A stretch of DNA of 64,000 bases from Pseudomonas sp. URMO17WK12:I2. Its GTDB lineage: Bacteria; Pseudomonadota; Gammaproteobacteria; Pseudomonadales; Pseudomonadaceae. Positions 24,706-33,325 of the stretch are shown here, piece after piece. The notes under the pieces are model-generated. The model was not told where the DNA came from and did no database searches. It saw only the letters and a list, made by a program, of their open reading frames with translations. The position numbers and the translations under genes were made by a program. Each line of letters begins with the position of its first letter. Position 1 is the first letter of the stretch. The stretch is from the NCBI RefSeq assembly GCF_003253735.1, contig NZ_QKYW01000002.1, forward strand, positions 582,367 to 646,366. The letters are read 5' to 3'.

Positions 24706-26199
24706 ATGGTCAACCCGCTACTCGAACGCCTCGGTGTCAGCGCCAGCGCCTACCAAGGCGGCAGTCACGGGGTGTACACACCGATCGACGGCAGCCAGAT
24801 CGGTAGCCTGAACCTGGAGGGCGCCGTCGCGGTACGTGCCAAGATCGCTGCAGGCCACGAGGCCTTCCTGGCCTGGCGCAAGGTACCGGCGCCGCGCCGT
24901 GGCGAGCTGGTGCGCCTGTTCGGCGAAGTGCTGCGCGAACACAAGGCCGACCTCGGCGAGCTGGTGTCCATCGAAGCCGGCAAGATCACCCAGGAAGGCC
25001 TGGGCGAAGTGCAGGAAATGATCGATATCTGCGACTTCGCCGTCGGCCTGTCGCGCCAGCTCTACGGCCTGACCATCGCTTCCGAGCGCCCTGGCCACCA
25101 TATGCGGGAAACCTGGCACCCGCTGGGCGTGGTCGGGGTGATCAGCGCCTTCAACTTCCCGGTGGCGGTGTGGGCGTGGAACACCGCCCTGGCCCTGGTG
25201 GCCGGCAACGCGGTGATCTGGAAACCCTCGGAAAAGACCCCGCTGACCGCCCTCGCCTCCCAGGCGCTGCTGGCCAAGGCGCTCAAGCGCTTCGGCGGCG
25301 ACGCTCCAGAAGGTCTGGCGCAACTGGTCATCGGTGACCGTGAAGCCGGTGAAGTGCTGGTCGACGACCCGCGCGTACCGTTGATCAGCGCCACTGGCAG
25401 CACCCGCATGGGCCGTGAAGTCGCGCCCCGCGTGGCGGCTCGTTTCGGCCGCAGCATCCTTGAGCTGGGCGGCAACAACGCGATGATCCTGGCGCCGAGT
25501 GCCGACCTCGACCTGGCCGTACGCGGCATCCTGTTCAGCGCCGTGGGTACAGCCGGCCAGCGCTGCACCACCCTGCGCCGCCTGATCGTCCATCGCTCGA
25601 TCAAGGACGAGGTGGTGGCACGGGTCAAGGCCGCCTACGCCAAGGTGCGCATCGGCGACCCGCGTGAAGGCAACCTGATCGGCCCGCTGATCGACAAGCA
25701 GGCGTTCAGCGCCATGCAGAACGCCCTGGCCAAGGCCCGCGATGAAGGCGGCCAGGTAGTCGGCGGCGAGCGCCAGCTGGCCGACCGTTACCCCAATGCC
25801 TACTACGTTTCGCCGGCCATCGCCGAGATGCCCGCGCAGAGCGAGGTGGTGCGCCACGAGACCTTCGCACCGATCCTCTACGTTCTCGCCTACGACGACT
25901 TCGAAGAGGCGCTGCGCCTGAACAACGAGGTGCCCCAGGGCCTGTCGTCGTGCATCTTCACCACCGACGTGCGTGAAGCCGAAGCCTTCCAGGGCGCTGC
26001 CGGCAGCGACTGCGGCATCGCCAACGTCAACATCGGCACCAGCGGCGCGGAAATCGGCGGCGCCTTCGGTGGCGAGAAGGAAACCGGTGGCGGTCGCGAG
26101 TCCGGCTCCGACGCCTGGAAGGCTTACATGCGTCGGCAGACCAACACCGTCAATTACTCCCGCGAACTGCCGCTGGCCCAGGGCATCGTGTTCGACTGA
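24706..26199 (+). CDS. amaB: L-2-aminoadipate semialdehyde dehydrogenase
   Basis: Oxidises 2-aminoadipate 6-semialdehyde (piperideine-6-carboxylate) to 2-aminoadipate with NAD(P)+. The 497-residue chain is an ALDH7-type aldehyde dehydrogenase: the coenzyme region FNFPVAVWAWNTALALVAGN, the GSTRMG turn, general-base Glu253 in LELGGNN, and catalytic Cys287 in GTAGQRCTTLRR. The start has CAGGAGA 6 bases upstream. The longer frame to 24616 is not needed. It precedes amaA, separated by a REP-type element, and probably forms one transcription unit with it. Confidence 0.95.
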   Translation: MVNPLLERLGVSASAYQGGSHGVYTPIDGSQIGSLNLEGAVAVRAKIAAGHEAFLAWRKVPAPRRGELVRLFGEVLREHKADLGELVSIEAGKITQEGLGEVQEMIDICDFAVGLSRQLYGLTIASERPGHHMRETWHPLGVVGVISAFNFPVAVWAWNTALALVAGNAVIWKPSEKTPLTALASQALLAKALKRFGGDAPEGLAQLVIGDREAGEVLVDDPRVPLISATGSTRMGREVAPRVAARFGRSILELGGNNAMILAPSADLDLAVRGILFSAVGTAGQRCTTLRRLIVHRSIKDEVVARVKAAYAKVRIGDPREGNLIGPLIDKQAFSAMQNALAKARDEGGQVVGGERQLADRYPNAYYVSPAIAEMPAQSEVVRHETFAPILYVLAYDDFEEALRLNNEVPQGLSSCIFTTDVREAEAFQGAAGSDCGIANVNIGTSGAEIGGAFGGEKETGGGRESGSDAWKAYMRRQTNTVNYSRELPLAQGIVFD

Positions 26200-26210
26200 T
26201 TGGCGACTTT

Positions 26211-26270
26211 GGGAGCGGGCGGGTACGCCCAGGCCATGTCCGCCATTTCGCGCGCATGGCGCGCTCCCAC
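26211..26270. repeat. REP doublet (REPIN-like) between amaB and amaA
   Basis: GGGAGCGGGCGGGTACGCCC starts the element and GCGCGCTCCCA ends it in opposite orientation; the pair can fold into a long imperfect hairpin. GGGAGCG palindromes of this kind are the common Pseudomonas REP family. It may modulate amaA expression by mRNA folding. Confidence 0.7.
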
Positions 26271-26337
26271 ATGGTGCGTGGAGCCCTGCTGCAAGCCGGT
26301 GGCCCAACCGCCACCGCTATCTGGAAAGGAACGCGAG

Positions 26338-27624
26338 ATGAGTGGATTCCAGCAAAGGTGTCTCTGGGAAGTGGCGACTCCAGCGCCGATTGACGCCGGT
26401 GCCCTGGTTGGCGAAGTGAAGGCCGATGTATGCGTCATCGGCGGCGGGATCACCGGGCTGTCGGCGGCACTGCAGCTGCTCGAGGCGGGCAAGCGCGTGT
26501 GCGTGCTGGAAGCCCTCGAGGTCGGCCATGGCGGTTCGGGGCGCAACGTGGGCCTGGTCAACGCCGGCACCTGGATCAAGCCTGACGATGTCGAGGCCAC
26601 CCTCGGTGAAAAGGTCGGCGGCCGCCTCAACAAGCTACTGGGCGATGCGCCGGCCAAGGTGTTCGAGGCCATCGCGCGCTATCAGATCGATTGCCAGGCG
26701 CGCCATGAGGGCACCCTGCACATGGCCCACAACGCCACCGGCCTGGAAGACCTCAAGGCCCGCGAAGCGCAGTGGCGCCGCCGCGGCGCGGATGTCGAGC
26801 TGCTGACCGGCGCGGCCTGCCTGGAGCATTGCGGCACCGACAAGATCACTGGCGCGCTGCTGGACCGTCGTGCCGGCACCATCAACCCCATGGGCTACAC
26901 CAAGGGCCTCGCCGCTGCCGTGCTGCGCCTGGGGGGCATCTTGCATCAGCAATCACCAGTGAGCGAACTGCACAGGCAGGCGGATGGCTGGCTGGTACGC
27001 ACCGCCCAGGGCACGGTCAGCGCCGAGAAGGTGGTGATTTCCACTGGCGCCTACACCGAGGGCGACTGGACCGAAGTGCAGCGCAGCTTCTTCCGCGGCT
27101 ATTACTATCAGGTCGCGTCAAAGCCACTGAGCGGCTCGGCGGCTGACGCCGTGTTGCCCCATGGCCAGGGTTCGTGGGACACGCGCACGGTGCTGAGCAG
27201 CATCCGCCGCGATGCTCAGGGCCGCCTGCTGCTGGGCAGCATGGGCAAGTCGAACAACAAGCCCGACTGGTTCGTACGCAGCTGGGCGGATCGCATTCAG
27301 GGTCATTACTTCCCGCAGCTCGGCAAGCTCGACTGGGACATGCACTGGACCGGTTGCATCGACTTCACCCCGGACCACCTGATGAAGCTGTTCGAGCCGG
27401 CGCCCGGCGTGGTGGCGGTAACCGGCTACAACGGCCGCGGCAACACCACCGGCACCGTGGTCGGCCACGCCCTGGCCGACTACCTGCTCAAGAGCGACAG
27501 CAGCGTGCTGCCCATTCCGCTGTCGCGGATGAAAGCGCTGCGCAGCGCCGGGCTGCGCGCCTGCTATTACGAAGCGGGCTTCTCGCTGTACCATGCCGGA
27601 CAGTGCCTGCGGGTGATCCTTTAG
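26338..27624 (+). CDS. amaA: L-pipecolate oxidase (FAD-dependent)
   Basis: Oxidises L-pipecolate to piperideine-6-carboxylate, feeding amaB. The 428 residues open with a DAO-type FAD fold: ADVCVIGGGITGLSAALQLL (about 29-48) with the GxGxxG dinucleotide motif and the acidic end of strand 2 (VLEALE). GHGGSGRNVGLVNAGTW and the late GYNGRGNTTGTVVGHALADYLL are typical of glycine/D-amino-acid oxidase family members. GGAAAGGA precedes the ATG. Length and position match P. putida AmaA. Confidence 0.94.
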   Translation: MSGFQQRCLWEVATPAPIDAGALVGEVKADVCVIGGGITGLSAALQLLEAGKRVCVLEALEVGHGGSGRNVGLVNAGTWIKPDDVEATLGEKVGGRLNKLLGDAPAKVFEAIARYQIDCQARHEGTLHMAHNATGLEDLKAREAQWRRRGADVELLTGAACLEHCGTDKITGALLDRRAGTINPMGYTKGLAAAVLRLGGILHQQSPVSELHRQADGWLVRTAQGTVSAEKVVISTGAYTEGDWTEVQRSFFRGYYYQVASKPLSGSAADAVLPHGQGSWDTRTVLSSIRRDAQGRLLLGSMGKSNNKPDWFVRSWADRIQGHYFPQLGKLDWDMHWTGCIDFTPDHLMKLFEPAPGVVAVTGYNGRGNTTGTVVGHALADYLLKSDSSVLPIPLSRMKALRSAGLRACYYEAGFSLYHAGQCLRVIL

Positions 27625-27650
27625 AACCTGTTCACGGTCTTTTTAGGCGA
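27623..27650. repeat. Head of the 54.7-kb intergenic repeat family
   Basis: AGAACCTGTTCACGGTCT directly after the amaA stop resembles AGAACCTGTTCAAAGTCT at 54711, where a complete element with complementary ends is found. Here only the head is evident, suggesting a truncated copy. Confidence 0.45.
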
Positions 27651-27700
27651 CACTGATGAGGCAGCTACAAGGCAGAAGCAGACATTGGAAGCGGCTGCTT

Positions 27701-27772
27701 TTGTGGGAGGGGCTTTAGCCCCGATGTGCCTGCCTAGGCGCAAAGAACTCGAGGCTAAAGCCTCTCCCACAA
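27701..27772. repeat. REP doublet (REPIN-like)
   Basis: TTGTGGGAGGGGCTTTAGCC at the left and GAGGCTAAAGCCTCTCCCAC at the right are inverted copies of one REP motif, separated by about 25 bases. The whole can form a long hairpin. Confidence 0.85.
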
Positions 27773-27823
27773 CCTTTGCTCACCGGCCGCTCCCGCCACT
27801 TAGCCGTCAAATCGACGAAGTCT

Positions 27824-27884
27824 TAGGATGGGTGAAACCCATCAAATTGCGATGGGTTTCACCTACGCGGCCCGCCCCATCCTA
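27824..27884. repeat. Palindromic intergenic repeat, second family
   Basis: GGTGAAACCCATC (27831-27843) and GATGGGTTTCACC (27851-27863) are perfect 13-base arms around AAATTGC. An outer pair TAGGATGGG / CCCATCCTA brackets them. This GTAGGATGGGT-type palindrome is a different family from the GTGGGAGC REPs on either side. Confidence 0.75.
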
Positions 27885-27908
27885 CACATGCAGCTGCAAT
27901 CTCATCCG

Positions 27909-27931
27909 GTGGGAGCGGGCCATGCCCGCGA
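27909..27931. repeat. Single REP element
   Basis: GTGGGAGCGGGC-CATGCCCGCGA matches the standard Pseudomonas REP palindrome (GCGGGC / GCCCGC). It is the third repeat in the 370-base amaA-ydiJ gap, which holds no gene. Confidence 0.75.
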
Positions 27932-27997
27932 AAATCGCGAAGTTGAACAGGCGCTCCCTGCCCTACCTCGTGGCAGGAAGCACCACCAACCAGCCCG

Positions 27998-30900
27998 TTA
28001 TTGCAAATGCTCCAGCAAAGCCTGGATCGGATGGCGCAACGTGGCGTTCTTCAGGCGCGCCACCTGGCTGCGGCATGAATAGCCGGTCGCCAGGGGCTCG
28101 GCGGCGGCGCCGGAATCCAGCGCCGGCTCCCAGGACTGGGCGAAGATCGTCCGTGAGGTTTCCAGGTTGCGCGCCTCGTGCCCGTAGGTGCCGGACATGC
28201 CGCAGCAACCGGTGGCCTCGGCGGCCACCTGCAGCCCGGCCTGCTCGAACACCTTCAGCCACATCGCCGCGCTGGGCGCCGCGTTGGTCTTCTCGGTGCA
28301 GTGGCCCAGCAGCCGGAACGCCACGTTCTTGGCCGGCAGCTTGGGCTGGCCGTCGAGGGCCTTGAGCAGCCATTCCTGGGGCAGCAGCACGTCCGGGCAT
28401 TCGAGGCCGGCGATCTTGCGGTACTCCTGGCGGTAAACCAGGGTCATCGCCGGGTCCAGCCCCACCAGCGGAATGTCGAAGCCGGCCAGCGCCTGCAGGC
28501 CCTTGGCGGTGCGCCGTGCGGTGCGCTCGAAGGCCGGCAGGAAGCCTTGCACGTGCAGTGGCTTGCCGTTGGCCATGAACGGCGCCAGCCACACGCGATA
28601 GCCCATCCGACTGGCCAGTTCGATGAAGGCGGCGAACACCGGCGTCTCGAAATAGCGGGTAAAGGCGTCCTGCACCAGGATCAGGCTCTTGCCCCGCTGC
28701 GCCGCGCTCAGCCGCCCCAGCTCGGCCGGCGTGGCAACCGTCAGGCGATGGCGCGCGGCCAGGGCCTTGAAGTCGAAGTCGCTGAGCAGCGGGCTGTCGA
28801 CCATGCCGATGCGCTCGGCCAGCAGGCGCGTCACCAGGGGCGAGCCCATCACCCCGTTGTACAGCCGCGGCATGCGGGCGAACAGCGGCAGGCTGAACTC
28901 CAGCGAGCCGATCAGGTAGTCGCGCAGCGGGCGCAGGTAACGCTGGTGATAGCGTTCCAGAAAGCGCGAGCGAAACTCCGGCACGTTGACCTTGACCGGG
29001 CACTGGCCCGCGCAGGATTTGCACGCCAGGCAACCGGCCATCGCCTCGTAGACCTCGTGGGAGAAGTCGCCCTCGCCGGCCCGGGAATGGCGCCAGCGGC
29101 TCGGCAGGCTGCGCAGGAAATCCAGCGGGCCGCTGGCGATCGGCGCCAGTACGTCGACCCCGGCCTGGCCCTGCAGACGCAGCCACTCGCGTACCAGCGA
29201 GGCCCGGCCCTTCGGCGAATGCACGCGCTGGCGGGTGGCCTTCCAGGACGGGCACATGGCGTCGTCCGGGTCGAAGTTGTAGCAGGCACCGTTGCCATTG
29301 CAGTGCACCGCAGTGCCGTAGCTCTGCCACACACGCTCGTCGATCTGCCGGTCGAGGTCGCCACGCAGGGTCACTTGGTCGATCTTCAGCAGCGCCTCGT
29401 CACTGCCCAGGGGCGTGGCGATCTTGCCGGGGTTCAGCTGGTTGTAGGGGTCGAACGCGCCCTTCAGTGCCTGCAGCGAGGCATACAGCTCGCCGAAGAA
29501 CGCCGGCGCGTATTCCGAACGCACGCCCTTGCCGTGCTCGCCCCACAGCAGGCCGCCATAGCGCTGGGTCAGGGCCGCCACCGCGTCGGAAATCGGGCGG
29601 ATGGCCGCGGCCTGTTTCGGGTCCTTCATGTCCAGCGCCGGGCGCACGTGCAGCACGCCGGCATCGACGTGGCCGAACATGCCGTAGGTCAGGCCGTGGC
29701 CGTCGAGCAGCGCGCGGAACTCGGCGATGAAGTCGGCGAGGTTTTCCGGCGGCACCGCCGTGTCCTCGACGAATGGCTGGGGGCGCACTTCGCCGTCGAC
29801 GTTGCCGAGCAGGCCCACCGCGCGCTTGCGCATCGCGTAGACCCGCGACACCGCTGCCCGCCCGCTCGCCAGGGTGTGGCCGAGCCTGACCACGCCAGTG
29901 TCCTGCTGGATATGCTGGATGAAACGCTCGACGCGGCCGCTGACCTCATCGGGGTCGTCGCCGCTGAATTCCACCAGGTTGATGCCCAGGGTCGGCCGCT
30001 GGGGATCTTCGGGGAAGTACTCGGCCACGCCATGCCAGACGATATCGTTCATCGCCAGCAGCAGCACCTTGGAATCCACGGTCTCGATGGACAGCGGCTG
30101 CAGGGTGATCAGCGAGCGGGCATCGCGCAGCGCATCCATGAAGCCGGCGTAGCGCACGTTGACCAGCACCGAATAGTTGGGAATCGGCAGCACGTTGAGG
30201 CGCGCCTCGACGATGAAGCCCAGGGAGCCCTCGGAGCCGCACAGCACGCTGTTGAGGTTGAAACGCCCGTCCGCCTCGCGCAGGTGCGCCAGGTCGTAGC
30301 CGGTCAGGCAGCGGTTGAGCTTCGGAAAGGTCGCTTCGATCAGCGCCGCCTTTTCGCGCTGGATCTGCTCGGCGCACTGGTACACCTGGCCGGTGCGATC
30401 CGTGCGGCCCAGTTGTTCGTTCAGGGTCGACTCATCCACCGGGTGGCTGTGCAGGCGCTCGCCACCGAGCAGGATGGTGGTCAGTTCCAGCACGTGGTCG
30501 CGGGTCTTACCGTAGGTGCAGCTGCCCTGGCCGCTGGCGTCGGTGTTGATCATGCCGCCGATGGTCGCGCGGTTGGAGGTCGACAGCTCCGGGGCGAAGA
30601 ACAGGCCATGGGGCTTGAGCGCCGCGTTGAGCTGATCCTTGACCACCCCGGCCTGCACCCGCACCCAACGCTGTTCGGCATTGATCTCCAGGATGCGGTT
30701 CATGTGCCGCGACAGGTCGACCACCACGCCGTCGGTGAGCGACTGGCCATTGGTGCCGGTGCCGCCGCCGCGTGGCGTCAGCTTGACGCTGCGGTGCGCA
30801 GGCTCGCTGACCACCCGGGCGAGCACCTGCACGTCGTCTTCATCGAGGGGGAACACCGCCGCCTGGGGCTGGCGCTGGTAGATGGAGTTGTCGGTCGCCA

Positions 30901-31021
30901 GCACGGTGCGGCTGGCGTGGTCACGGGCGATCTCGCCACGAAAGCCGGCAGCGCCGAGCGCGTCGAGAAAGGCCAGGTAATGGGCCTGGGTCGGTTGCGG
31001 GGCACTCAGGCTGGCGATCAT
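27998..31021 (-). CDS. ydiJ: D-2-hydroxyglutarate dehydrogenase, FAD/Fe-S (YdiJ type)
   Basis: Oxidises D-2-hydroxyglutarate, the HglS product, to 2-oxoglutarate. The 1007-residue chain fuses an N-terminal FAD_binding_4 domain (VKLTPRGGGTGTNGQSLTDG, about residues 79-98), an FAD-oxidase C domain (AYAPAFFGELY-type region near 500), a 4Fe-4S site CLACKSCAGQCPV near residue 663, and C-terminal CCG-type motifs (GHCTEKTN, GCCGMSGTYGHEA). The length equals that of YdiJ proteins. It is convergent to amaA and divergent from a LysR gene. In P. putida the functional homologue is, as I recall, not adjacent to hglS, so its placement here is notable. Confidence 0.9.
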   Translation of the reverse strand: MIASLSAPQPTQAHYLAFLDALGAAGFRGEIARDHASRTVLATDNSIYQRQPQAAVFPLDEDDVQVLARVVSEPAHRSVKLTPRGGGTGTNGQSLTDGVVVDLSRHMNRILEINAEQRWVRVQAGVVKDQLNAALKPHGLFFAPELSTSNRATIGGMINTDASGQGSCTYGKTRDHVLELTTILLGGERLHSHPVDESTLNEQLGRTDRTGQVYQCAEQIQREKAALIEATFPKLNRCLTGYDLAHLREADGRFNLNSVLCGSEGSLGFIVEARLNVLPIPNYSVLVNVRYAGFMDALRDARSLITLQPLSIETVDSKVLLLAMNDIVWHGVAEYFPEDPQRPTLGINLVEFSGDDPDEVSGRVERFIQHIQQDTGVVRLGHTLASGRAAVSRVYAMRKRAVGLLGNVDGEVRPQPFVEDTAVPPENLADFIAEFRALLDGHGLTYGMFGHVDAGVLHVRPALDMKDPKQAAAIRPISDAVAALTQRYGGLLWGEHGKGVRSEYAPAFFGELYASLQALKGAFDPYNQLNPGKIATPLGSDEALLKIDQVTLRGDLDRQIDERVWQSYGTAVHCNGNGACYNFDPDDAMCPSWKATRQRVHSPKGRASLVREWLRLQGQAGVDVLAPIASGPLDFLRSLPSRWRHSRAGEGDFSHEVYEAMAGCLACKSCAGQCPVKVNVPEFRSRFLERYHQRYLRPLRDYLIGSLEFSLPLFARMPRLYNGVMGSPLVTRLLAERIGMVDSPLLSDFDFKALAARHRLTVATPAELGRLSAAQRGKSLILVQDAFTRYFETPVFAAFIELASRMGYRVWLAPFMANGKPLHVQGFLPAFERTARRTAKGLQALAGFDIPLVGLDPAMTLVYRQEYRKIAGLECPDVLLPQEWLLKALDGQPKLPAKNVAFRLLGHCTEKTNAAPSAAMWLKVFEQAGLQVAAEATGCCGMSGTYGHEARNLETSRTIFAQSWEPALDSGAAAEPLATGYSCRSQVARLKNATLRHPIQALLEHLQ

Positions 31022-31152
31022 CGGTATATTTCCAAGTGGACACCTACACGCCTGCTAGCGGGCGATTGCATCAGGCTTCTAATGCGCCCATTTTCGGCAG
31101 CATGCGCCTGTGCTACAAGGGTATTTGCCGTAGCAATCCATGAGCTTTATGA

Positions 31153-32055
31153 ATGAATCTGCGCAGACTGACGCCGTCGATGTCCCTGCTGCTGGCCTTC
31201 GAGTCGGCGGCGCGCCACCAGAGCTATACCCGTGCGGCCGCCGAGCTGTCGCTGACCCAGAGTGCGGTGAGCCGCCAGGTGCAGGCGCTGGAAGCCTTCC
31301 TGGGCATCACCCTGTTCCAGCGCGAAGGCCGTAACGTGGTGCTCACCGATGTCGGCCGGCTGTACGCCGACACCCTGTCCGACGCCCTGGCAAGCATTCG
31401 CAACGCGACCCTGCAGGCCATCGACTACGGTTCCGGCGGCGGCACCCTGCGCCTGGCCTTGTTGCCGACCTTCGGCTCGAAATGGCTGCTGCCGCGGCTG
31501 CACGAGTTCTACGCCGCCAACCCGGGCGTGCAGGTGCATATCCATTCGCGTATCCACGCCGATTTCAGCGACGGCCAGCTCGACGCCGCGATCTGCGTGG
31601 GCGATGGCGCCTGGCCGGAGCTGACGGCCCACCCGCTGCTCGATGAATCCATGGTACTGATCGCCAGCCCGGCGATTCTCGCGGCCGGTGAGCCGCTGAC
31701 GCCCGAGCTGGCGGCCAGGCAGTTGCTGCTGCAGGTCGCCAGCCACCCGCCGATGTGGACCACCTGGTTCGCCCGGCATGGGGTGAACAGCGGGCAACTG
31801 CAGGCCGGCCCCAGCTTCGAGCTGACCTCGCACCTGATCCAGGCCGTGCGCGCCGGCATCGGCGTCGGCCTGGTGCCCCAGGTGCTGGTCGAGGAAGAAC
31901 TGCGCCAGGGCCAGCTGCGCACCACCGGCACGCCGGTTGCCAGCGGCCGCACCTACTTTCTCGCCTACCCCAGACGCAATGCCGTGCTGCCGGCGCTGGG
32001 GGTGTTCCGCCAGTGGCTGCTCGACGGCGTGGCCAATGGCGGCGAGTGTGGCTGA
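31153..32055 (+). CDS. LysR-family regulator divergent from ydiJ
   Basis: A 300-residue GcvA-like LysR regulator. The HTH spans FESAARHQSYTRAAAELSLT and SAVSRQVQALE (about 16-46); the effector domain has LALLPTFGSKWLLPRL and AVRAGIGVGLVPQVLVEEEL. It is divergent from ydiJ with a 131-base spacer, the usual layout for a regulator and its target. The effector may be D-2-hydroxyglutarate or a lysine intermediate (inference). Start chosen by family alignment. Confidence 0.92.
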   Translation: MNLRRLTPSMSLLLAFESAARHQSYTRAAAELSLTQSAVSRQVQALEAFLGITLFQREGRNVVLTDVGRLYADTLSDALASIRNATLQAIDYGSGGGTLRLALLPTFGSKWLLPRLHEFYAANPGVQVHIHSRIHADFSDGQLDAAICVGDGAWPELTAHPLLDESMVLIASPAILAAGEPLTPELAARQLLLQVASHPPMWTTWFARHGVNSGQLQAGPSFELTSHLIQAVRAGIGVGLVPQVLVEEELRQGQLRTTGTPVASGRTYFLAYPRRNAVLPALGVFRQWLLDGVANGGECG

Positions 32056-32077
32056 TTTTCAGCACTGCCACTGCCTG

Positions 32078-33325
32078 TTACTGATGATTCGATAACGTCG
32101 CCAAGCGATTGGCCACCACGAACAAGCCCAGGCCGATCAGGCAGACCACCGTCTGAGTAGCGCCGAGGGTGGTTACGGGGGCGAATTCCAGCACCGAGAC
32201 CAGCCAGGTGGTGATCGCTGCCGCGCCCATGGTCAGAAAGCCGAGCAGCGCCGAGGCCAGCCCCGCTTCCTTGCCGAACGGCCCCATGGTGATGGCGGTG
32301 CCCAGCGGGTTGGCCAGGCCCATGCCCCACAGAAACGTGACCATCGACAGCGAGTACCAGGCCAGGCCGGGGTCGCTGGGGCCGATCAGCAACAGGCCGC
32401 CGGCCAGCACGGCGGTGGCGAGGCCGACCGAGGCGACCCGGCGGCTGCCGAAGCGGCGGCCCAGGCGTGGCGCGACCAGGCCGGCGGCGAACACCACGAA
32501 CACGGTCGCGGCGAAGTACAGCCCAGCCTGCAAGGAAGACAACCCCATGCCGGTCATCAGGATCGCTGGCGCCGCGCCGAAGGAGGCGAACAGGCCGCTC
32601 ATCAGCAGGCTCACGGCAACGGCGGGCAGAATGAATCGGCCGTCGCCGAGCAGCCGGCCATACGCCCCCCATCACTTGCGGCACGGACTGCATGACGCGA
32701 CGTTCCGGCGGCAGCGTTTCGCCAAGGCCACGGGCGTAGAAGAACGCGATGACGATTGCCGCAATCCCCACCATCACGAAGATCGCCCGCCAGCCCAGGG
32801 CGGTGGTCAGCAGGCTGCCCAGCAACGGTGAGAAACCGGGGGCCGTCGCGGTAGCGATCATGGTCAGCGACAGGGCCCGCGCCAGCGTCTCGCCCTCGAA
32901 CAGATCACGGGCGATGGCCCGCGCCAGCACGGCGGCGGCGCAGACGCCCAGGGCCTGGATCACCCGCCCGGCGATCAGTATGTCGAGCGAACTCGCCAGA
33001 CCGGCCACCAGCGTGCCGAGCACGAACAGCGTGAGCCCGCCGAGTACCAGGCGCTTGCGACCGAAGCGGTCGGCCAGCGGCCCCACCACCAGCTGCGCGA
33101 GCGCGAAGGTGATGAAGAAGCTGGAAAGCGTCAGCCCAAGCTCGCGGGAAGACACCCCAACTGCCGGCCAATCTCCGGGAACGCCGGAAGAATGATGTTG
33201 GTGGACAGCACGCTGATCGCCGACAGTCCTGCCAGCAACGCGACCACCCTGCCCGTCAGCGCTGTGCCATCTGGTACGGCCATCACGCTGGCGCTTGCCG
33301 CGGCTCCGGGCTGCGCCTTCATCAC
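32078..33325 (-). pseudogene. Bcr/CflA-type MFS multidrug transporter, two frameshifts
   Basis: Three consecutive pieces in changing frames together give one MFS drug-efflux protein: VVALLAGLSAISVLSTNIIL, then LGLTLSSFFITFALAQLVVG with GPLADRFGRKRL, then MSGLFASFGAAPAILMTGMG to the C-terminus. The first break is in a run of four C (33155-33158), one short of the reading frame. The second is in a run of six C (32665-32670), one too many. The two cancel, so the 1248 bases equal 416 codons exactly. Either the gene is inactive or these are homopolymer sequencing errors. It overlaps the fabF-like stop by ATGA and would be the last gene of the efflux operon. Confidence 0.85.

Noticed and set aside
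28178..31156. 992-residue plus-strand open frame opposite ydiJ
   Set aside because: The minus-strand frame has FAD, 4Fe-4S and CCG motifs; the plus frame has none and is His/Gln/Arg-rich.
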